From: Mesobacterium pallidum
GTDB taxonomy: Bacteria; Pseudomonadota; Alphaproteobacteria; Rhodobacterales; Rhodobacteraceae
DNA length: 64,000 bases
Direction of reading: 5' to 3'
Assembly (NCBI RefSeq): GCF_019966535.1
Contig: NZ_JAIMID010000001.1
Span: 186,001-250,000 of the forward strand
Part shown: positions 33,501 through 42,217 of the stretch, piece by piece
Numbering within the stretch: the stretch's first letter is position 1
How the letters are laid out: each line of letters starts with the position of its first letter
Program-made: the position numbers and the translations under genes
Notes under the pieces: model-generated
Databases searched by the model: none
What the model was told of the DNA's origin: nothing
The model's input: the letters and a program-made list of their open reading frames with translations, nothing else

Positions 33501-34313
33501 TCAGCCTGCGCCGTCGACAAGCTGCCGGGTGCGGGCGAGGGCCTGCGCCACCAGCGCCTCGACGCCGATCTCGGCGGCCAGCGCGACGTTCGGCACCTCG
33601 ACCGAGACCGGGATATCCGCCGGAAGCCGCGCCACGATGGCGGCCAGGTCGATGCCGCCCGTTCCGGGGATCAGCCGCGCCGTACGGCCCAGCGTCATCA
33701 TCGCCACGCCGTCCGGGTCGTAGGGCACCGGCCCGTCGCAGATCTGCACGTAGTTCATCATCCCGCGCGGCAGGGCCGAGACCTCGTCCAGCCTGCTGCC
33801 GCAGCGGTCGAAATGCAGGCAGTCGAACAGGATGGCCGCCGCCGGATGGGCCGCCGCCTCGACCAGTTCGCGCGCATCGGCGATGGTCCTGATCCCCGTC
33901 CAGGGCATGAATTCGAGATCGGCGGTCAGCCCGTAGTCCCAGGTCAGCTCGCACAGCCGGCCGTAGCTGTCGGTGATCCGCGCGCGGTCGGTGTCGTCGC
34001 CGGCGACGAGGATATGCGCCGCACCCAGCGTGGCGATCCGGTCAAGGAAGGGCCGGAAGCTCTCGAGCTCCGTGTCCGGGCCCAACCGGATCATCTCGGC
34101 ATCCGACATCTGCAGGCCGGTATCGGCCAGCGCGGCCTTGACGCGCGCAAACAGCCCATCGTCCGTCAGGATCGGCGGAGGCGCATCGCCTGGCCCGGCG
34201 GGCAGCAAGCGAAAGCTCATCTTGTCAAAGCCCAGTCTGGCGGCCAGCTCGGTCGCGGCGACCGGGTCCAGCCCGTTGGCCGTCAGGTAGGCCATGGAAT
34301 AGGAACGGGTCAT
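33501..34313 (-). CDS. Sugar-phosphate isomerase/epimerase-like TIM-barrel protein
   Basis: A 270-residue AP-endonuclease-2/xylose-isomerase-type barrel. Likely metal ligands lie at strand ends: Glu in LTADLEFMPW, Asp and His in ILFDCLHFDR, Gln in YVQICDGP and Glu in VSVEVPN. Family members include sugar isomerases and 3-dehydroshikimate dehydratases; the latter role would fit the island, but I cannot tell. It is the last gene of the leftward operon, 5 bases after the NIPSNAP gene. Confidence 0.82.
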   Translation of the reverse strand: MTRSYSMAYLTANGLDPVAATELAARLGFDKMSFRLLPAGPGDAPPPILTDDGLFARVKAALADTGLQMSDAEMIRLGPDTELESFRPFLDRIATLGAAHILVAGDDTDRARITDSYGRLCELTWDYGLTADLEFMPWTGIRTIADARELVEAAAHPAAAILFDCLHFDRCGSRLDEVSALPRGMMNYVQICDGPVPYDPDGVAMMTLGRTARLIPGTGGIDLAAIVARLPADIPVSVEVPNVALAAEIGVEALVAQALARTRQLVDGAG

Positions 34314-34318
34314 CGGCG

Positions 34319-34927
34319 TCACCTCAGCGGCGAGAAGGCCATCGGCAGCGCGATGGTCGACGTCATCTCGGGGGTCAGCCAGTCCGGCCCGCCCTTGGGC
34401 GGCCACTTGCCGTCGGCCACCGATTGCGCGCGCGCTGCGCTGCGCGCCTCGAGCGAGGCATAGGGCCAGACCTGCGTCAGGCGCGGCGCGCCGTCGATGC
34501 CGTACATGGCGATGGCGCAGCGCGAATAGGCGTCGCGTTCGGGCAGGGCGGCCTGCCATTTCTCCATCGTGGGCATCAGCCCGTTCAGCCGCATGCGGTA
34601 GGTGCGCAGCTCGTAGACCGGACCCAGCGCGCCGGTCTCGACCGGCCCCATGAAGTCGAGCGGACGGAAGCTTTCCACCTCGTAGCCGGAAAGCCACTCA
34701 AGGCAGCCAAAGGGGTTTTCGGCCCGCGCCAGCCGCTCGCGCTCGGCCAGCAGCGCCTCGGCATCGTCGAAGGCGCGCAGCAGATAGACCTCGTTCAGCG
34801 CGCCGATGTCCGAGAACCAGGCGCCCAGCAGGGTGCCGGCGCCCTTGTCCAGCCAGGCCTCGATACCCGCGGCTGCCTTGCCGGCGCCGAAGATCTCGGT
34901 CCGTAATGTCGCGATCTCGTAGAACAT
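34319..34927 (-). CDS. NIPSNAP-family protein (copy 1)
   Basis: A 202-residue cytosolic protein with two ferredoxin-like NIPSNAP domains (about 1-95 and 100-200). The first starts MFYEIATLRTEIFGAG, the second YELRTYRMRLNG. These are small dimeric alpha/beta-barrel proteins of unclear role. A second NIPSNAP gene is at 51520, in another unit of the same island. Both lie in catabolic units, which suggests an accessory or tautomerase-like role (inference). Confidence 0.85.
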   Translation of the reverse strand: MFYEIATLRTEIFGAGKAAAGIEAWLDKGAGTLLGAWFSDIGALNEVYLLRAFDDAEALLAERERLARAENPFGCLEWLSGYEVESFRPLDFMGPVETGALGPVYELRTYRMRLNGLMPTMEKWQAALPERDAYSRCAIAMYGIDGAPRLTQVWPYASLEARSAARAQSVADGKWPPKGGPDWLTPEMTSTIALPMAFSPLR

Positions 34928-34946
34928 GTGTCGTCTCCCTTGTGTG

Positions 34947-36602
34947 TCAGTCCGCGCCGCGCGCCAGGTCGCGGCCGGCGATGTAGCCGAAGGTCATGGC
35001 CGGCCCGAGCGTGATCCCGCCCGAGGGGTAGTGCCCGCCGAAGATCGAGGCGGCGTCGTTGCCGGTGGCGTAGAGCCCGTCGATCACGCGGCCGTCCTCG
35101 TCCAGCACACGGGCGCGCGTGTCGGTTCTGAGCCCGGCAAAGGTGCCAAGGCTGCCGGGCACGACCCTGACCGCGTAGAACGGCCCGCGCGTCAGCGGGC
35201 GCAGCGACGGGTTCGGCGCGTTGAACGCATCCCCCTGCACGCGGTTGTAGGGTGAGGCGCCGCGCCGGAAGTCCGGGTCGCTGCCCGTCTCGGCGCCTGC
35301 GTTGAAGCGGGCCACGGTGCCGACCAGCCCCGGAAGGCCCAGTCGCGCGGCCAGCGCCTCCAGCGTCCGGGCGCGGGCCAGGTAGCCGGAGGCAAGGTGC
35401 GGCCGGTCGGGGAAGGGCCAGGGCTTGACCGCACCGATCCCGTAGCGGCGACGGGCCTGCGCATCGGCGATGATCCAGGCGTGATCGGCCCCGGTGCGAA
35501 AGAGCGCGGTCATGAAATCGTGGTAGCTGTCCGCCTCGTTGACAAAGCGCTGCCCGTCCGGGCCGACCGCGATGATCCCCGGCTTGGCGCGTTCGACCAG
35601 GTGCGGAAAGCGGGCCGGACCGTCCTTGCCCGGCACCAACGACACCGGCGCCCAGGCGCCCGCGTTGACGGTGTCGCGGGTGATCCCGGCGCCAGCCGCC
35701 TCGCCAAGGCGCAGCCCGTCGCCGCTGTTGGTCTCGGGCGCGGCCGAGTGGTGCCCGGCCCCGGTGGGGGCATGGTCGAACATCTCGGCGATGCGGGCGC
35801 GGTCATGGGGAAAGCCGCCGGTGGCCAGCACGACGCCGCGCCGCGCGGTTATGGGCGCGCCGCCCACTACCGCGCCGGTGATCCGCGCGCCGTCGCGCAT
35901 CAGCTCGGTGGCCGGCGCCCCGGTCCGCACATCGACGCCAAGGTCAAGCGCGCTGCGCAGCAGCCGCGCCGCCAGCGCATTGCCATTCACGAGGTAGCGC
36001 GACCGGCCGGCGACCGCCAGGTCGACCGCATGCCGCGCCAGCCGCAGCGCCACGTGGGCCGCGTTGCACGGGCTGCGGAACCAGTTGAAGAAGGCACCCA
36101 TGTCCGCCCCGCTGGCCAGGGCCATCCCCGCGATGGTCGTCGGTGCCAGCGGCGGGCGCAGCCGCGCGGCCCAGGGGCCGAGGGCCCGCGCGTCATAGGG
36201 CGCGACCGACACCGACCGCCCGCCCTGCAGGCTGCCGGGCAGGTCGTGGAAATCGGGCATGCGGTTGCCGTCGATCCAGTCCACCTGCGAATGATCGCGG
36301 AAGAACGTCACCATCTCGGGCCCGGTCTCGAGAAAGGCGCGGATGCGGGGGTCTTCCACGCGGTTGCCGATCTCGTGGCGCAGATACTCCAGCGGGCCCT
36401 CGATCCCTTCGACGATCCCAGCCGCCACCGCCAGCGGGTTGCGCGGGATCCAGAGCCAGCCGCCCGACCAGGCGGTCGTCCCGCCGATCAGCGGCGTCTT
36501 TTCGGCGACGATCACGTCCAGCCCGGCGTGGGCAGCGGTGATGGCGGCCGAGAGGCCCCCCGCACCGGATCCGATCACCAGAACGTCGCAAGTCCGGCTC
36601 AT
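34947..36602 (-). CDS. 3-Ketosteroid-dehydrogenase-like flavoprotein (copy 1)
   Basis: A 551-residue FAD-dependent dehydrogenase of the fumarate-reductase/KstD superfamily. The N-terminal dinucleotide motif is VLVIGSGAGGLSAAITAAHA (residues 7-26), followed by GGTTAWSGGWLWIP. The C-terminal FAD/substrate loop contains GLYATGNDAASIFGGHYPSG and GITLGPAMTFGYIAGRDLA. Such enzymes desaturate next to a ketone in rings. It is coupled to the IclR gene by an ATGA overlap. Paralogues are at 38604 and 48700. Confidence 0.9.
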   Translation of the reverse strand: MSRTCDVLVIGSGAGGLSAAITAAHAGLDVIVAEKTPLIGGTTAWSGGWLWIPRNPLAVAAGIVEGIEGPLEYLRHEIGNRVEDPRIRAFLETGPEMVTFFRDHSQVDWIDGNRMPDFHDLPGSLQGGRSVSVAPYDARALGPWAARLRPPLAPTTIAGMALASGADMGAFFNWFRSPCNAAHVALRLARHAVDLAVAGRSRYLVNGNALAARLLRSALDLGVDVRTGAPATELMRDGARITGAVVGGAPITARRGVVLATGGFPHDRARIAEMFDHAPTGAGHHSAAPETNSGDGLRLGEAAGAGITRDTVNAGAWAPVSLVPGKDGPARFPHLVERAKPGIIAVGPDGQRFVNEADSYHDFMTALFRTGADHAWIIADAQARRRYGIGAVKPWPFPDRPHLASGYLARARTLEALAARLGLPGLVGTVARFNAGAETGSDPDFRRGASPYNRVQGDAFNAPNPSLRPLTRGPFYAVRVVPGSLGTFAGLRTDTRARVLDEDGRVIDGLYATGNDAASIFGGHYPSGGITLGPAMTFGYIAGRDLARGAD

Positions 36603-37417
36603 GCGTCCTCGGGGTCGTCGATCAGCTGGGCAAAGTACTGCGACGCGGGCGCGGCGCTGCCGATGTCCTGCGCGGCCTCGATGAGGGCGGGGGCCAGCGC
36701 CGCCATCCGCGCGGGCGTCAGGCGCACGGCGGGGCCGGCGATCGACAGGCAGCCCAGCACCTGCCCGTTGGCCACGCCGCCCGCGCGCACGGTGACGGCC
36801 ATGGCGCCCATGCCCTCGATGTAGGAATTGACGGCGATGGAATAGCCGCGCGTGCGGGTCTCGGCGATGACCTCCATCAACGCGGCGATCGAGGCGGGGG
36901 CATCCGGGGTCGGCCCGTTGCCGCTGGGCGCAAGCCCGGTCTCGCCCACCAGCGCGAGGATCTCGTCGTCGCGCATCGTGGCCAGCAGCGCCTGCCCCCC
37001 GGCGGTCGAGGCGGGATGCACCCGCACGCCCTGTTCGCGGCCCGGATCGTAGCGCAGCCCCGAGGTCGCGCCCTGCGCCACGGCGACCCAGGTCAGCCCC
37101 TTGCCGTCCAGCACCGACAGGCGGATCAGCTCGCCCGAGATCTGCGCCAGCCGGTCGAGAATCGGCTGCGCGATGTCCGTCACGCCCGAACGCCCGAGAA
37201 AACTGAGCCCCAGCGCCGCCAGCCGGATGGTCAGCGCGTAATCGCCCTGGTCGCGTTCCTGCCGCACGTAGCCCAGCCGGGCCAGTTCCCGAAGCGTCCG
37301 ATGCGCGCCCGACACCGGCATGTCGAGCCGCTTGGCAATGGCCGAGACCTGCAGGCCGGCCGGATGCTCGACCAGAAGCTCGAGCACGGCGAGGGATTTT
37401 TCGAGAACGCTGGACAT
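36599..37417 (-). CDS. IclR-family transcriptional regulator
   Basis: A 272-residue regulator. The N-terminal winged helix spans about residues 1-65 (MSSVLEKSLAVLELLVEHPA then RLDMPVSGAHRTLRELARLG). The IclR effector domain (about 80-260) contains VHPASTAGGQALLATMRDDE and SYIEGMGAMAVTVRAG. It sits inside the leftward operon, sharing one base with the upstream Gfo/Idh stop. It probably controls the divergent promoters at 38449-38603. Confidence 0.93.
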   Translation of the reverse strand: MSSVLEKSLAVLELLVEHPAGLQVSAIAKRLDMPVSGAHRTLRELARLGYVRQERDQGDYALTIRLAALGLSFLGRSGVTDIAQPILDRLAQISGELIRLSVLDGKGLTWVAVAQGATSGLRYDPGREQGVRVHPASTAGGQALLATMRDDEILALVGETGLAPSGNGPTPDAPASIAALMEVIAETRTRGYSIAVNSYIEGMGAMAVTVRAGGVANGQVLGCLSIAGPAVRLTPARMAALAPALIEAAQDIGSAAPASQYFAQLIDDPEDA

Positions 37418-38448
37418 CAGGTGACCCTTTCTGGCTGGACCGGCGCACCGCTCGCGCCCGAGCGCTTGATTGCGTCGATCACGGCCATGTTGGCAACCCC
37501 GTCGGCCAGGGTGATGGCGGGGTCTGCCTCGCCGCGCACGACCGCGCCGAAATGGGCCAGCTGGGCCACGTAGGGGTCGTTGGGCGTATAGGCAAGCGTC
37601 TGCGCGGTCATCGGCTGGGTCCAGTCCGGCGTGCCGGGGTGCCGCCAGAGTGCGAGGCCGGGCAGCGACAGGGCGGCCTTGGTGCCGCTGTAGAAATGCG
37701 CCTCGGCCGGGTGGGCGGGAAAGCGGGCGAGGTTTTCGCCCGCGGTCACGTCCCAGGCCCAGGGGCCGGCGCCCCGGTCGGTCAGGGTCAGCGTCGCCAG
37801 TCCGCCGCCCGCAAAGGACAGGATCGCGCCCGCCGCATCCTCGACCGGCGCGCCGCGCCCCGCGTTGCTGACCAGCGCCCGCACCTCGGCGACCTCGCCC
37901 CAGAAATGGCGCAGCAGGTCGACTTCGTGGATCAGGTTGATCGACAGCGGCCCGCCCGAGCGCGGGTCGCGCCGCCAGGCCACGTCGAAATAGGCATCGG
38001 GCTTGGTGAGGGTCGAGATCACGGTCGCGGTGACCAGTTCGCCCAGTTCGCCCCCCGCGATGGCCTGCCGGGCCCGCGCAATGATGGCGTTGTGGCGCCG
38101 GTGATGGCCGACCAGCACCGGCACGCCCGCCGCCTGCGCGGCCGCGATCATCGCCCGCCCGTCGCCCAGGTCATTGGCCACCGGTTTTTCCAGCAGGACA
38201 GGCAGGCCAAGCGACATGGCCTCTTCGAGCAGCGGGCGGTGCAGGTCGTTCGGGGCGGCAATGACCACCGCGTCGATGCCCCGGAGATCCGACAGCGCGG
38301 CGCGAATCGGCACGCCGAATGCCGCGTCGCCCGGCAGCCCGGGGTCGACGACGGCGCCCAGCGTCATCCCCTCGGTCCGCGCCAGCGTCTCGATATGGGT
38401 CCGCCCGATGATGCCCGCACCGACCACCGCGATCGTCAAGTCTGCCAT
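37417..38448 (-). CDS. Gfo/Idh/MocA-family oxidoreductase
   Basis: A 343-residue NAD(P)-dependent dehydrogenase. The N-terminal Rossmann motif is IAVVGAGIIGRTH (residues 5-17), followed by the EKPVAND motif near residue 90 with the catalytic Lys, and a C-terminal alpha/beta domain with INLIHEVDLLRHFWG (His). Substrates in the family are cyclic polyols or sugars, compatible with a hydroxylated ring. GGAGGAG precedes the ATG. It is the first gene of the leftward operon. Confidence 0.92.
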   Translation of the reverse strand: MADLTIAVVGAGIIGRTHIETLARTEGMTLGAVVDPGLPGDAAFGVPIRAALSDLRGIDAVVIAAPNDLHRPLLEEAMSLGLPVLLEKPVANDLGDGRAMIAAAQAAGVPVLVGHHRRHNAIIARARQAIAGGELGELVTATVISTLTKPDAYFDVAWRRDPRSGGPLSINLIHEVDLLRHFWGEVAEVRALVSNAGRGAPVEDAAGAILSFAGGGLATLTLTDRGAGPWAWDVTAGENLARFPAHPAEAHFYSGTKAALSLPGLALWRHPGTPDWTQPMTAQTLAYTPNDPYVAQLAHFGAVVRGEADPAITLADGVANMAVIDAIKRSGASGAPVQPERVT

Positions 38449-38490
38449 GTCCGCTCCTCCTTGCTCAGGTGGCAGGTTAAGCGGGAGCGG

Positions 38491-38535
38491 CAAAAAATGA
38501 AAGATATTTTAAAACTTGAAACACTTTCCAAACTT
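38491..38535. promoter_or_regulatory. AT-rich divergent control region with imperfect inverted repeat
   Basis: The 155-base gap between two divergent operons contains one AT-rich block. Within it GAAAGATATTTTAAAA and TTGAAACACTTTCC are imperfect inverted halves sharing AAAG-N3-TTT. IclR regulators bind sites of this kind, and iclR is in the adjacent operon. No convincing -35/-10 pair could be fixed. Confidence 0.4.
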
Positions 38536-38603
38536 TGCGACGCTGCGTGAACTTGCCCGGATCGGGAGGATTCGGGCGCTGGATGCGAGGGGAGGGGCCG
38601 GAC

Positions 38604-40289
38604 ATGGCAATGCGCGAAAGCTACGACGTGGTGGTCGTCGGGGCCGGGGCCGGAGGGCTGGCGGCGGCGGTCTTTGCCGCGCTCGAGGGCGCACGCGTTC
38701 TGCTGATCGAAAGCACCGAATACGTGGGCGGGACCACGGCTTATTCCGCTGGCACCACCTGGGCCCCGAACACCATGCTGGCCGCGTCGGTCGGGGCCGA
38801 GGACAGCCGCGAGACCGTGCTGACCTACCTCGACCGGGCCGTCGGCAACCGCAGCCCCCGCGCGCTGCGCGAAGCCTTTGTCGAGGCCGCGCCGCGGGCG
38901 ATCGAGATGCTGCATACGCGCACGGTCGCCAGGTTCCGCGCCCGGCCACACCACCCCGATTACCTCTCCGAGCTCGAGGGCTCGACCGCGAAGGGCCGCG
39001 CGCTCGAGCCCGAGCCGTTCCGTGCCGATGCGCTGGGCCGCGACCTGAAGCTCATCCGCCCGGCGATTCCGGAATTCACCATTCTTGGCGCGCTGCAGGT
39101 CGACCGTGACGACATCAATCACCTGCTGTCGATGGGCAAGTCGCTGAAATCTCTGGCCTATGCGGTCCGGCTGATCGGCACCTACGGGCTGGATCGGCTG
39201 CGCTACGGCCGTTCGGCCCGGCTGGTCATGGGCAATGCGCTGGTCGGGCGCCTGTTGCTGGCCGCGAAACAGGCAGGCGTGGAGGTCCGCATAAACACCC
39301 GCGTCACCGGGTTGATGCCGCAGGGGACAGGCCACCTGCTGACCACCGACGCCGGCGACGAGATCGGCGCGACCGGCGGCGTGATCCTTGCCACCGGGGG
39401 CTTTTCGCGCCACCCCGCGCGGCGGGCCGAGATGCTGCCCACGCCATTGGCGCAGCATTCGCCCGGCGCGCCGGGGCACACGGGCGCGATGCATGACCTC
39501 GCGCTGGCGCTGGGCGCGCGCTACGGGACCGGCGCTGCGTCGAACGTCTACTGGGCGCCGGTCTCGACCCGGCAGCGCAGCGACGGCAGCTGGGCGGTCT
39601 TTCCGCATTTCGTCTTTGACCGGTCCAAGCCGGGCACGGTCGCGGTCAATGCCAAGGGCGAACGTTTCACCAACGAGGCGCGGTCGTATCACGAGTTCGC
39701 GCTTGCGCAATACGCGACGGGCACCCTGCCGGCCTACCTTGTCACCGACGCTGAGGGGCTGCGCAAATACGGTCTGGGCCTGGTCCGTCCCGGCGCACGC
39801 GGCGCCAAGGCGCTGATCGCGGACGGCTACCTGGCCGAGGCCCCAACGCTCGCGGCCCTCGCCGCGCAGCTGGGCATCGATGCCGCCGGGCTTGCCGCGA
39901 CCATCGCACGGTTCAACACCTTTGCCGAGACCGGCATTGATCCCGATTTCCACCGCGGAGAGACCGTCTACGAGCGCGCCAATGGCGATGCCGATCACGA
40001 CGGGCCGAACCCGACGCTGGGCCGGATCGGCACCGCGCCCTTCTACGCGGTCAGGCTGATGCCGGGCGACATCGGTGCCGCCACGGGGCTGGCAACGGAC
40101 GAACACGCCCGGCTGATCGACAAGGACAACCAGCCGATTCCCGGCCTTTACGCCTGCGGTAACGACATGCAGTCGATCATGGGCGGGGTCTATCCCGGCC
40201 CCGGCATCACCATCGGCCCGGCCATCACCTTCGGCTACATCGCCGCGCGCGACGCGGTGGCGCGGTCCCGGGCGAGGGCGGCGGCATGA
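38604..40289 (+). CDS. 3-Ketosteroid-dehydrogenase-like flavoprotein (copy 2)
   Basis: A 561-residue paralogue of the flavoproteins at 34947 and 48700. The FAD motif VVVVGAGAGGLAAAVFAALE follows the start. GGTTAYSAGTTWAP comes next and the C-terminal loop is GLYACGNDMQSIMGGVYPGP then GITIGPAITFGYIAARDA. The ATG at 38604 was chosen because GGGGAGGGG precedes it; the upstream ATGs at 38535 and 38583 have none. It is the first gene of a rightward operon, coupled to the following SDR by ATGA. Confidence 0.9.
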   Translation: MAMRESYDVVVVGAGAGGLAAAVFAALEGARVLLIESTEYVGGTTAYSAGTTWAPNTMLAASVGAEDSRETVLTYLDRAVGNRSPRALREAFVEAAPRAIEMLHTRTVARFRARPHHPDYLSELEGSTAKGRALEPEPFRADALGRDLKLIRPAIPEFTILGALQVDRDDINHLLSMGKSLKSLAYAVRLIGTYGLDRLRYGRSARLVMGNALVGRLLLAAKQAGVEVRINTRVTGLMPQGTGHLLTTDAGDEIGATGGVILATGGFSRHPARRAEMLPTPLAQHSPGAPGHTGAMHDLALALGARYGTGAASNVYWAPVSTRQRSDGSWAVFPHFVFDRSKPGTVAVNAKGERFTNEARSYHEFALAQYATGTLPAYLVTDAEGLRKYGLGLVRPGARGAKALIADGYLAEAPTLAALAAQLGIDAAGLAATIARFNTFAETGIDPDFHRGETVYERANGDADHDGPNPTLGRIGTAPFYAVRLMPGDIGAATGLATDEHARLIDKDNQPIPGLYACGNDMQSIMGGVYPGPGITIGPAITFGYIAARDAVARSRARAAA

Positions 40290-41197
40290 GCCGGTATCTG
40301 GTCACCGGCGGCACCGGCTTCATCGGCCGTTGGGTCACCGCGCAGTTGCTGGTCGCGGGGCACGAGGTGCGCATCTTCGACGCCAGCCCGCGGCCCGCGA
40401 TGCTGGACGACGTGGCACCGGGGCTGGGCGCGCTGCCCGAGTGCGTCACCGGCGATATCGCTGACGGCTCGGTCCGGCAAGCGGCCGAAGGCTGCGACGG
40501 CATCGTCCACCTGGCCGGCGTCATGACCGTGGACGCCGCCGCCGACCCGGTGCGCGCGGCGCAGATCAACCTGATCGGGTCGCTTCACGTCTTTGGCGCC
40601 GCCCAGGCGCTGGGGCTGCGGCGGCTGGCCTATGTCTCGACCGCCGGGGTGTTCGGCCCGGAGGATGGCACCCATCCGCGTCCCATGACCCATTACGGCG
40701 CGCAGAAACTGGCGGTCGAAGGGGCGGCGCGGGCCTATTGCGCCGACCACGGGCTGCCCTCGGTCGGGCTGCGGCCCTACATCGTCTACGGGCCCGGACA
40801 AAGCTCGGGCATCGCGGCGGGGCCCTCGGTCGCGCTCGCTGCCGCAGTCAGCGGGATGGAGGCGACGATCCGCTTTTCCGGTCGCGTCGGGTTCATCTAC
40901 GTGGAGGACGTGGCGGCCGCCCTTGTCACCGCGGTCACCCACGACATGTCCGGCGCCTCTGTCTGCACCCTGGCGGGCGAGACGGCGGAGATGGACCATT
41001 TCGTCAGCCGCATCCGTGCCGCCGTGCCGGGCGCGCACGTCGAGATCGACGGGGCGCCGCTGCGCATCCCGGGCGATCTGGCCGAAACGCCCCTGCCGGG
41101 GCCGCTGGCCGGGCTGCCCGTCACCGGCATCGACGACGGCATCGCCCGCACCCTCGCACACTACCGGTTGCGCGCCGCGGCGGGAGAGCCGACATGA
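40286..41197 (+). CDS. NAD(P)-dependent epimerase/dehydratase (extended SDR)
   Basis: A 303-residue extended short-chain dehydrogenase. The N-terminal nucleotide motif is VTGGTGFIGRWV (residues 6-17). The active-site Tyr and Lys lie in HYGAQK near residue 137, with the Ser/Thr in VSTAGVFG about 25 residues earlier. It could act as a 3beta-hydroxy-steroid-dehydrogenase-like enzyme on a ring alcohol. It overlaps the preceding flavoprotein gene by four bases. Confidence 0.9.
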   Translation: MSRYLVTGGTGFIGRWVTAQLLVAGHEVRIFDASPRPAMLDDVAPGLGALPECVTGDIADGSVRQAAEGCDGIVHLAGVMTVDAAADPVRAAQINLIGSLHVFGAAQALGLRRLAYVSTAGVFGPEDGTHPRPMTHYGAQKLAVEGAARAYCADHGLPSVGLRPYIVYGPGQSSGIAAGPSVALAAAVSGMEATIRFSGRVGFIYVEDVAAALVTAVTHDMSGASVCTLAGETAEMDHFVSRIRAAVPGAHVEIDGAPLRIPGDLAETPLPGPLAGLPVTGIDDGIARTLAHYRLRAAAGEPT

Positions 41198-41215
41198 TCG
41201 CACCCCATCCGACGA

Positions 41216-41247
41216 ATTGTCCAATCATTGCCCCCGTTGGTCCATTT
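41216..41247 (+). promoter_or_regulatory. AraC-type operator, site 1 (21-bp direct repeat)
   Basis: Half-site ATTGTCCAA begins at 41216 and the second half-site GTCCATTT begins at 41240. The two GTCCA boxes (41219-41223 and 41240-41244) are 21 bases apart in direct orientation and point to the AroE-like gene. A CATTGTGCA element lies at 41261-41269, at the same offset as CACTTTGCA after site 2. The gap between the SDR stop and the AroE-like start is 199 bases, unlike the tight spacing elsewhere, so a promoter here is plausible. Confidence 0.75.
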
Positions 41248-41396
41248 CCGCGGCGCCCGGCATTGTGCACCAATTCCTGCCACAGGGGACGTCCTGCGAC
41301 GGGCCGAAGCCAGCGCAGGACCAGGGGAAGAGGGGAGTTGCACCAATGGGCGCCAGGCTGGCGAAAGTACAATCCCGCGAGGCGGAGGATGCCGGC

Positions 41397-42197
41397 ATGA
41401 CCCTGGCCCTGAATGGCGAGACGCAGGTCGTCTTCATCATCGGCGATCCCATCGCCCAGGTGAAATCGCCCGCGCTTCTGACCGCCCGTTTCATCGCCCG
41501 CGGGGTCAACGCGGTCTGCGTGCCTGGCCATGTGAGCGCGGACAAGGTGGACGGCTTCTTTGCCCGGCTGGACGTGTTGCAGAACGCGCCCGGCGTGGTC
41601 ATCACCGTGCCGCACAAGCAGGCCGCGATGACCTTCTGCGACCACCTGACGGCCCGCGCGCGCCATGCGCACTCGGTCAACGTGATGCGGCGGACGGACA
41701 CCGGCTGGGTCGGCGACAACACCGACGGGCAGGGCTACGTGCAGGGCATAAAGGCCGCCGGCGGCACGGTCGCGGACGCGCGGGTGCTTCTGGTCGGGGC
41801 CGGCGGCGCGGGCGCCGCCATCGCTTACGAATTCCTTGCGGAAGGCGCGGCGCAGCTTGCCATTCACGAGATCGACACCGCGCGCCGTGACGCGCTGATC
41901 GCGCGGCTCGAACCCGCCTTTCCGGGCCGGCTGTCCATCGGCAGCGACGATCCCACCGGGTTCGACATCGTCGCCAACGCCACCCCGCTGGGGATGCGCG
42001 CGGGCGATCCGCTGCCGGTGCAGGTCAACAAACTGACGGCGGCGCAATTCGCGGCCTGCCCGATCACCAAGCCGACCCGTTCGCCCTTCATCGAGGCGGC
42101 GGCGGCCATCGGATGCCAGACCATGCCGGGATTAGGCATGTTCCAGGCCCAGGAGGAGCTCCTGGTAGAGGCTCTTCTGACACTTGAAGCGAACTGA
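41397..42197 (+). CDS. Shikimate-dehydrogenase-like enzyme, atypical substrate pocket
   Basis: A 266-residue AroE-family dehydrogenase. The catalytic Lys74 (VPHKQAA) and Asp110 (VGDNTDG) are present, as is the NADP Rossmann motif LLVGAGGAGAA near residue 131. The Ser-x-Ser loop that binds the shikimate carboxylate (HSKS in E. coli) is QVKS here, so one of the two Ser is Val22. The ATG at 41397 has GGAGG 8 bases upstream; the in-frame ATG at 41346 with AGGGGAG is an alternative. It opens the operon with the ABC transporter and the AroQ-like gene, so a catabolic role is likely. Confidence 0.85.
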   Translation: MTLALNGETQVVFIIGDPIAQVKSPALLTARFIARGVNAVCVPGHVSADKVDGFFARLDVLQNAPGVVITVPHKQAAMTFCDHLTARARHAHSVNVMRRTDTGWVGDNTDGQGYVQGIKAAGGTVADARVLLVGAGGAGAAIAYEFLAEGAAQLAIHEIDTARRDALIARLEPAFPGRLSIGSDDPTGFDIVANATPLGMRAGDPLPVQVNKLTAAQFAACPITKPTRSPFIEAAAAIGCQTMPGLGMFQAQEELLVEALLTLEAN

Positions 42198-42217
42198 AAC
42201 ACTGAGGGAGGAAAATC

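Noticed and set aside
33501..34313. Assigning the TIM-barrel protein as 3-dehydroshikimate dehydratase
   Set aside because: The fold fits and it would complete a protocatechuate route, but the residues that separate this activity from sugar isomerases cannot be verified by eye.
41194..41400. Short plus-strand frame starting ATGATC after the SDR gene
   Set aside because: The composition is Arg/Pro-rich and shadow-like, it lies over the AraC-type operator site 1, and it overlaps both candidate starts of the AroE-like gene.
42160..42217. Second IclR-like site ACTTGAAGCGAACTGAAACACT before the Liv-type binding protein gene
   Set aside because: It resembles part of the 38511-38530 block, but most of it is the end of the AroE-like coding sequence and the match is short enough to be chance.
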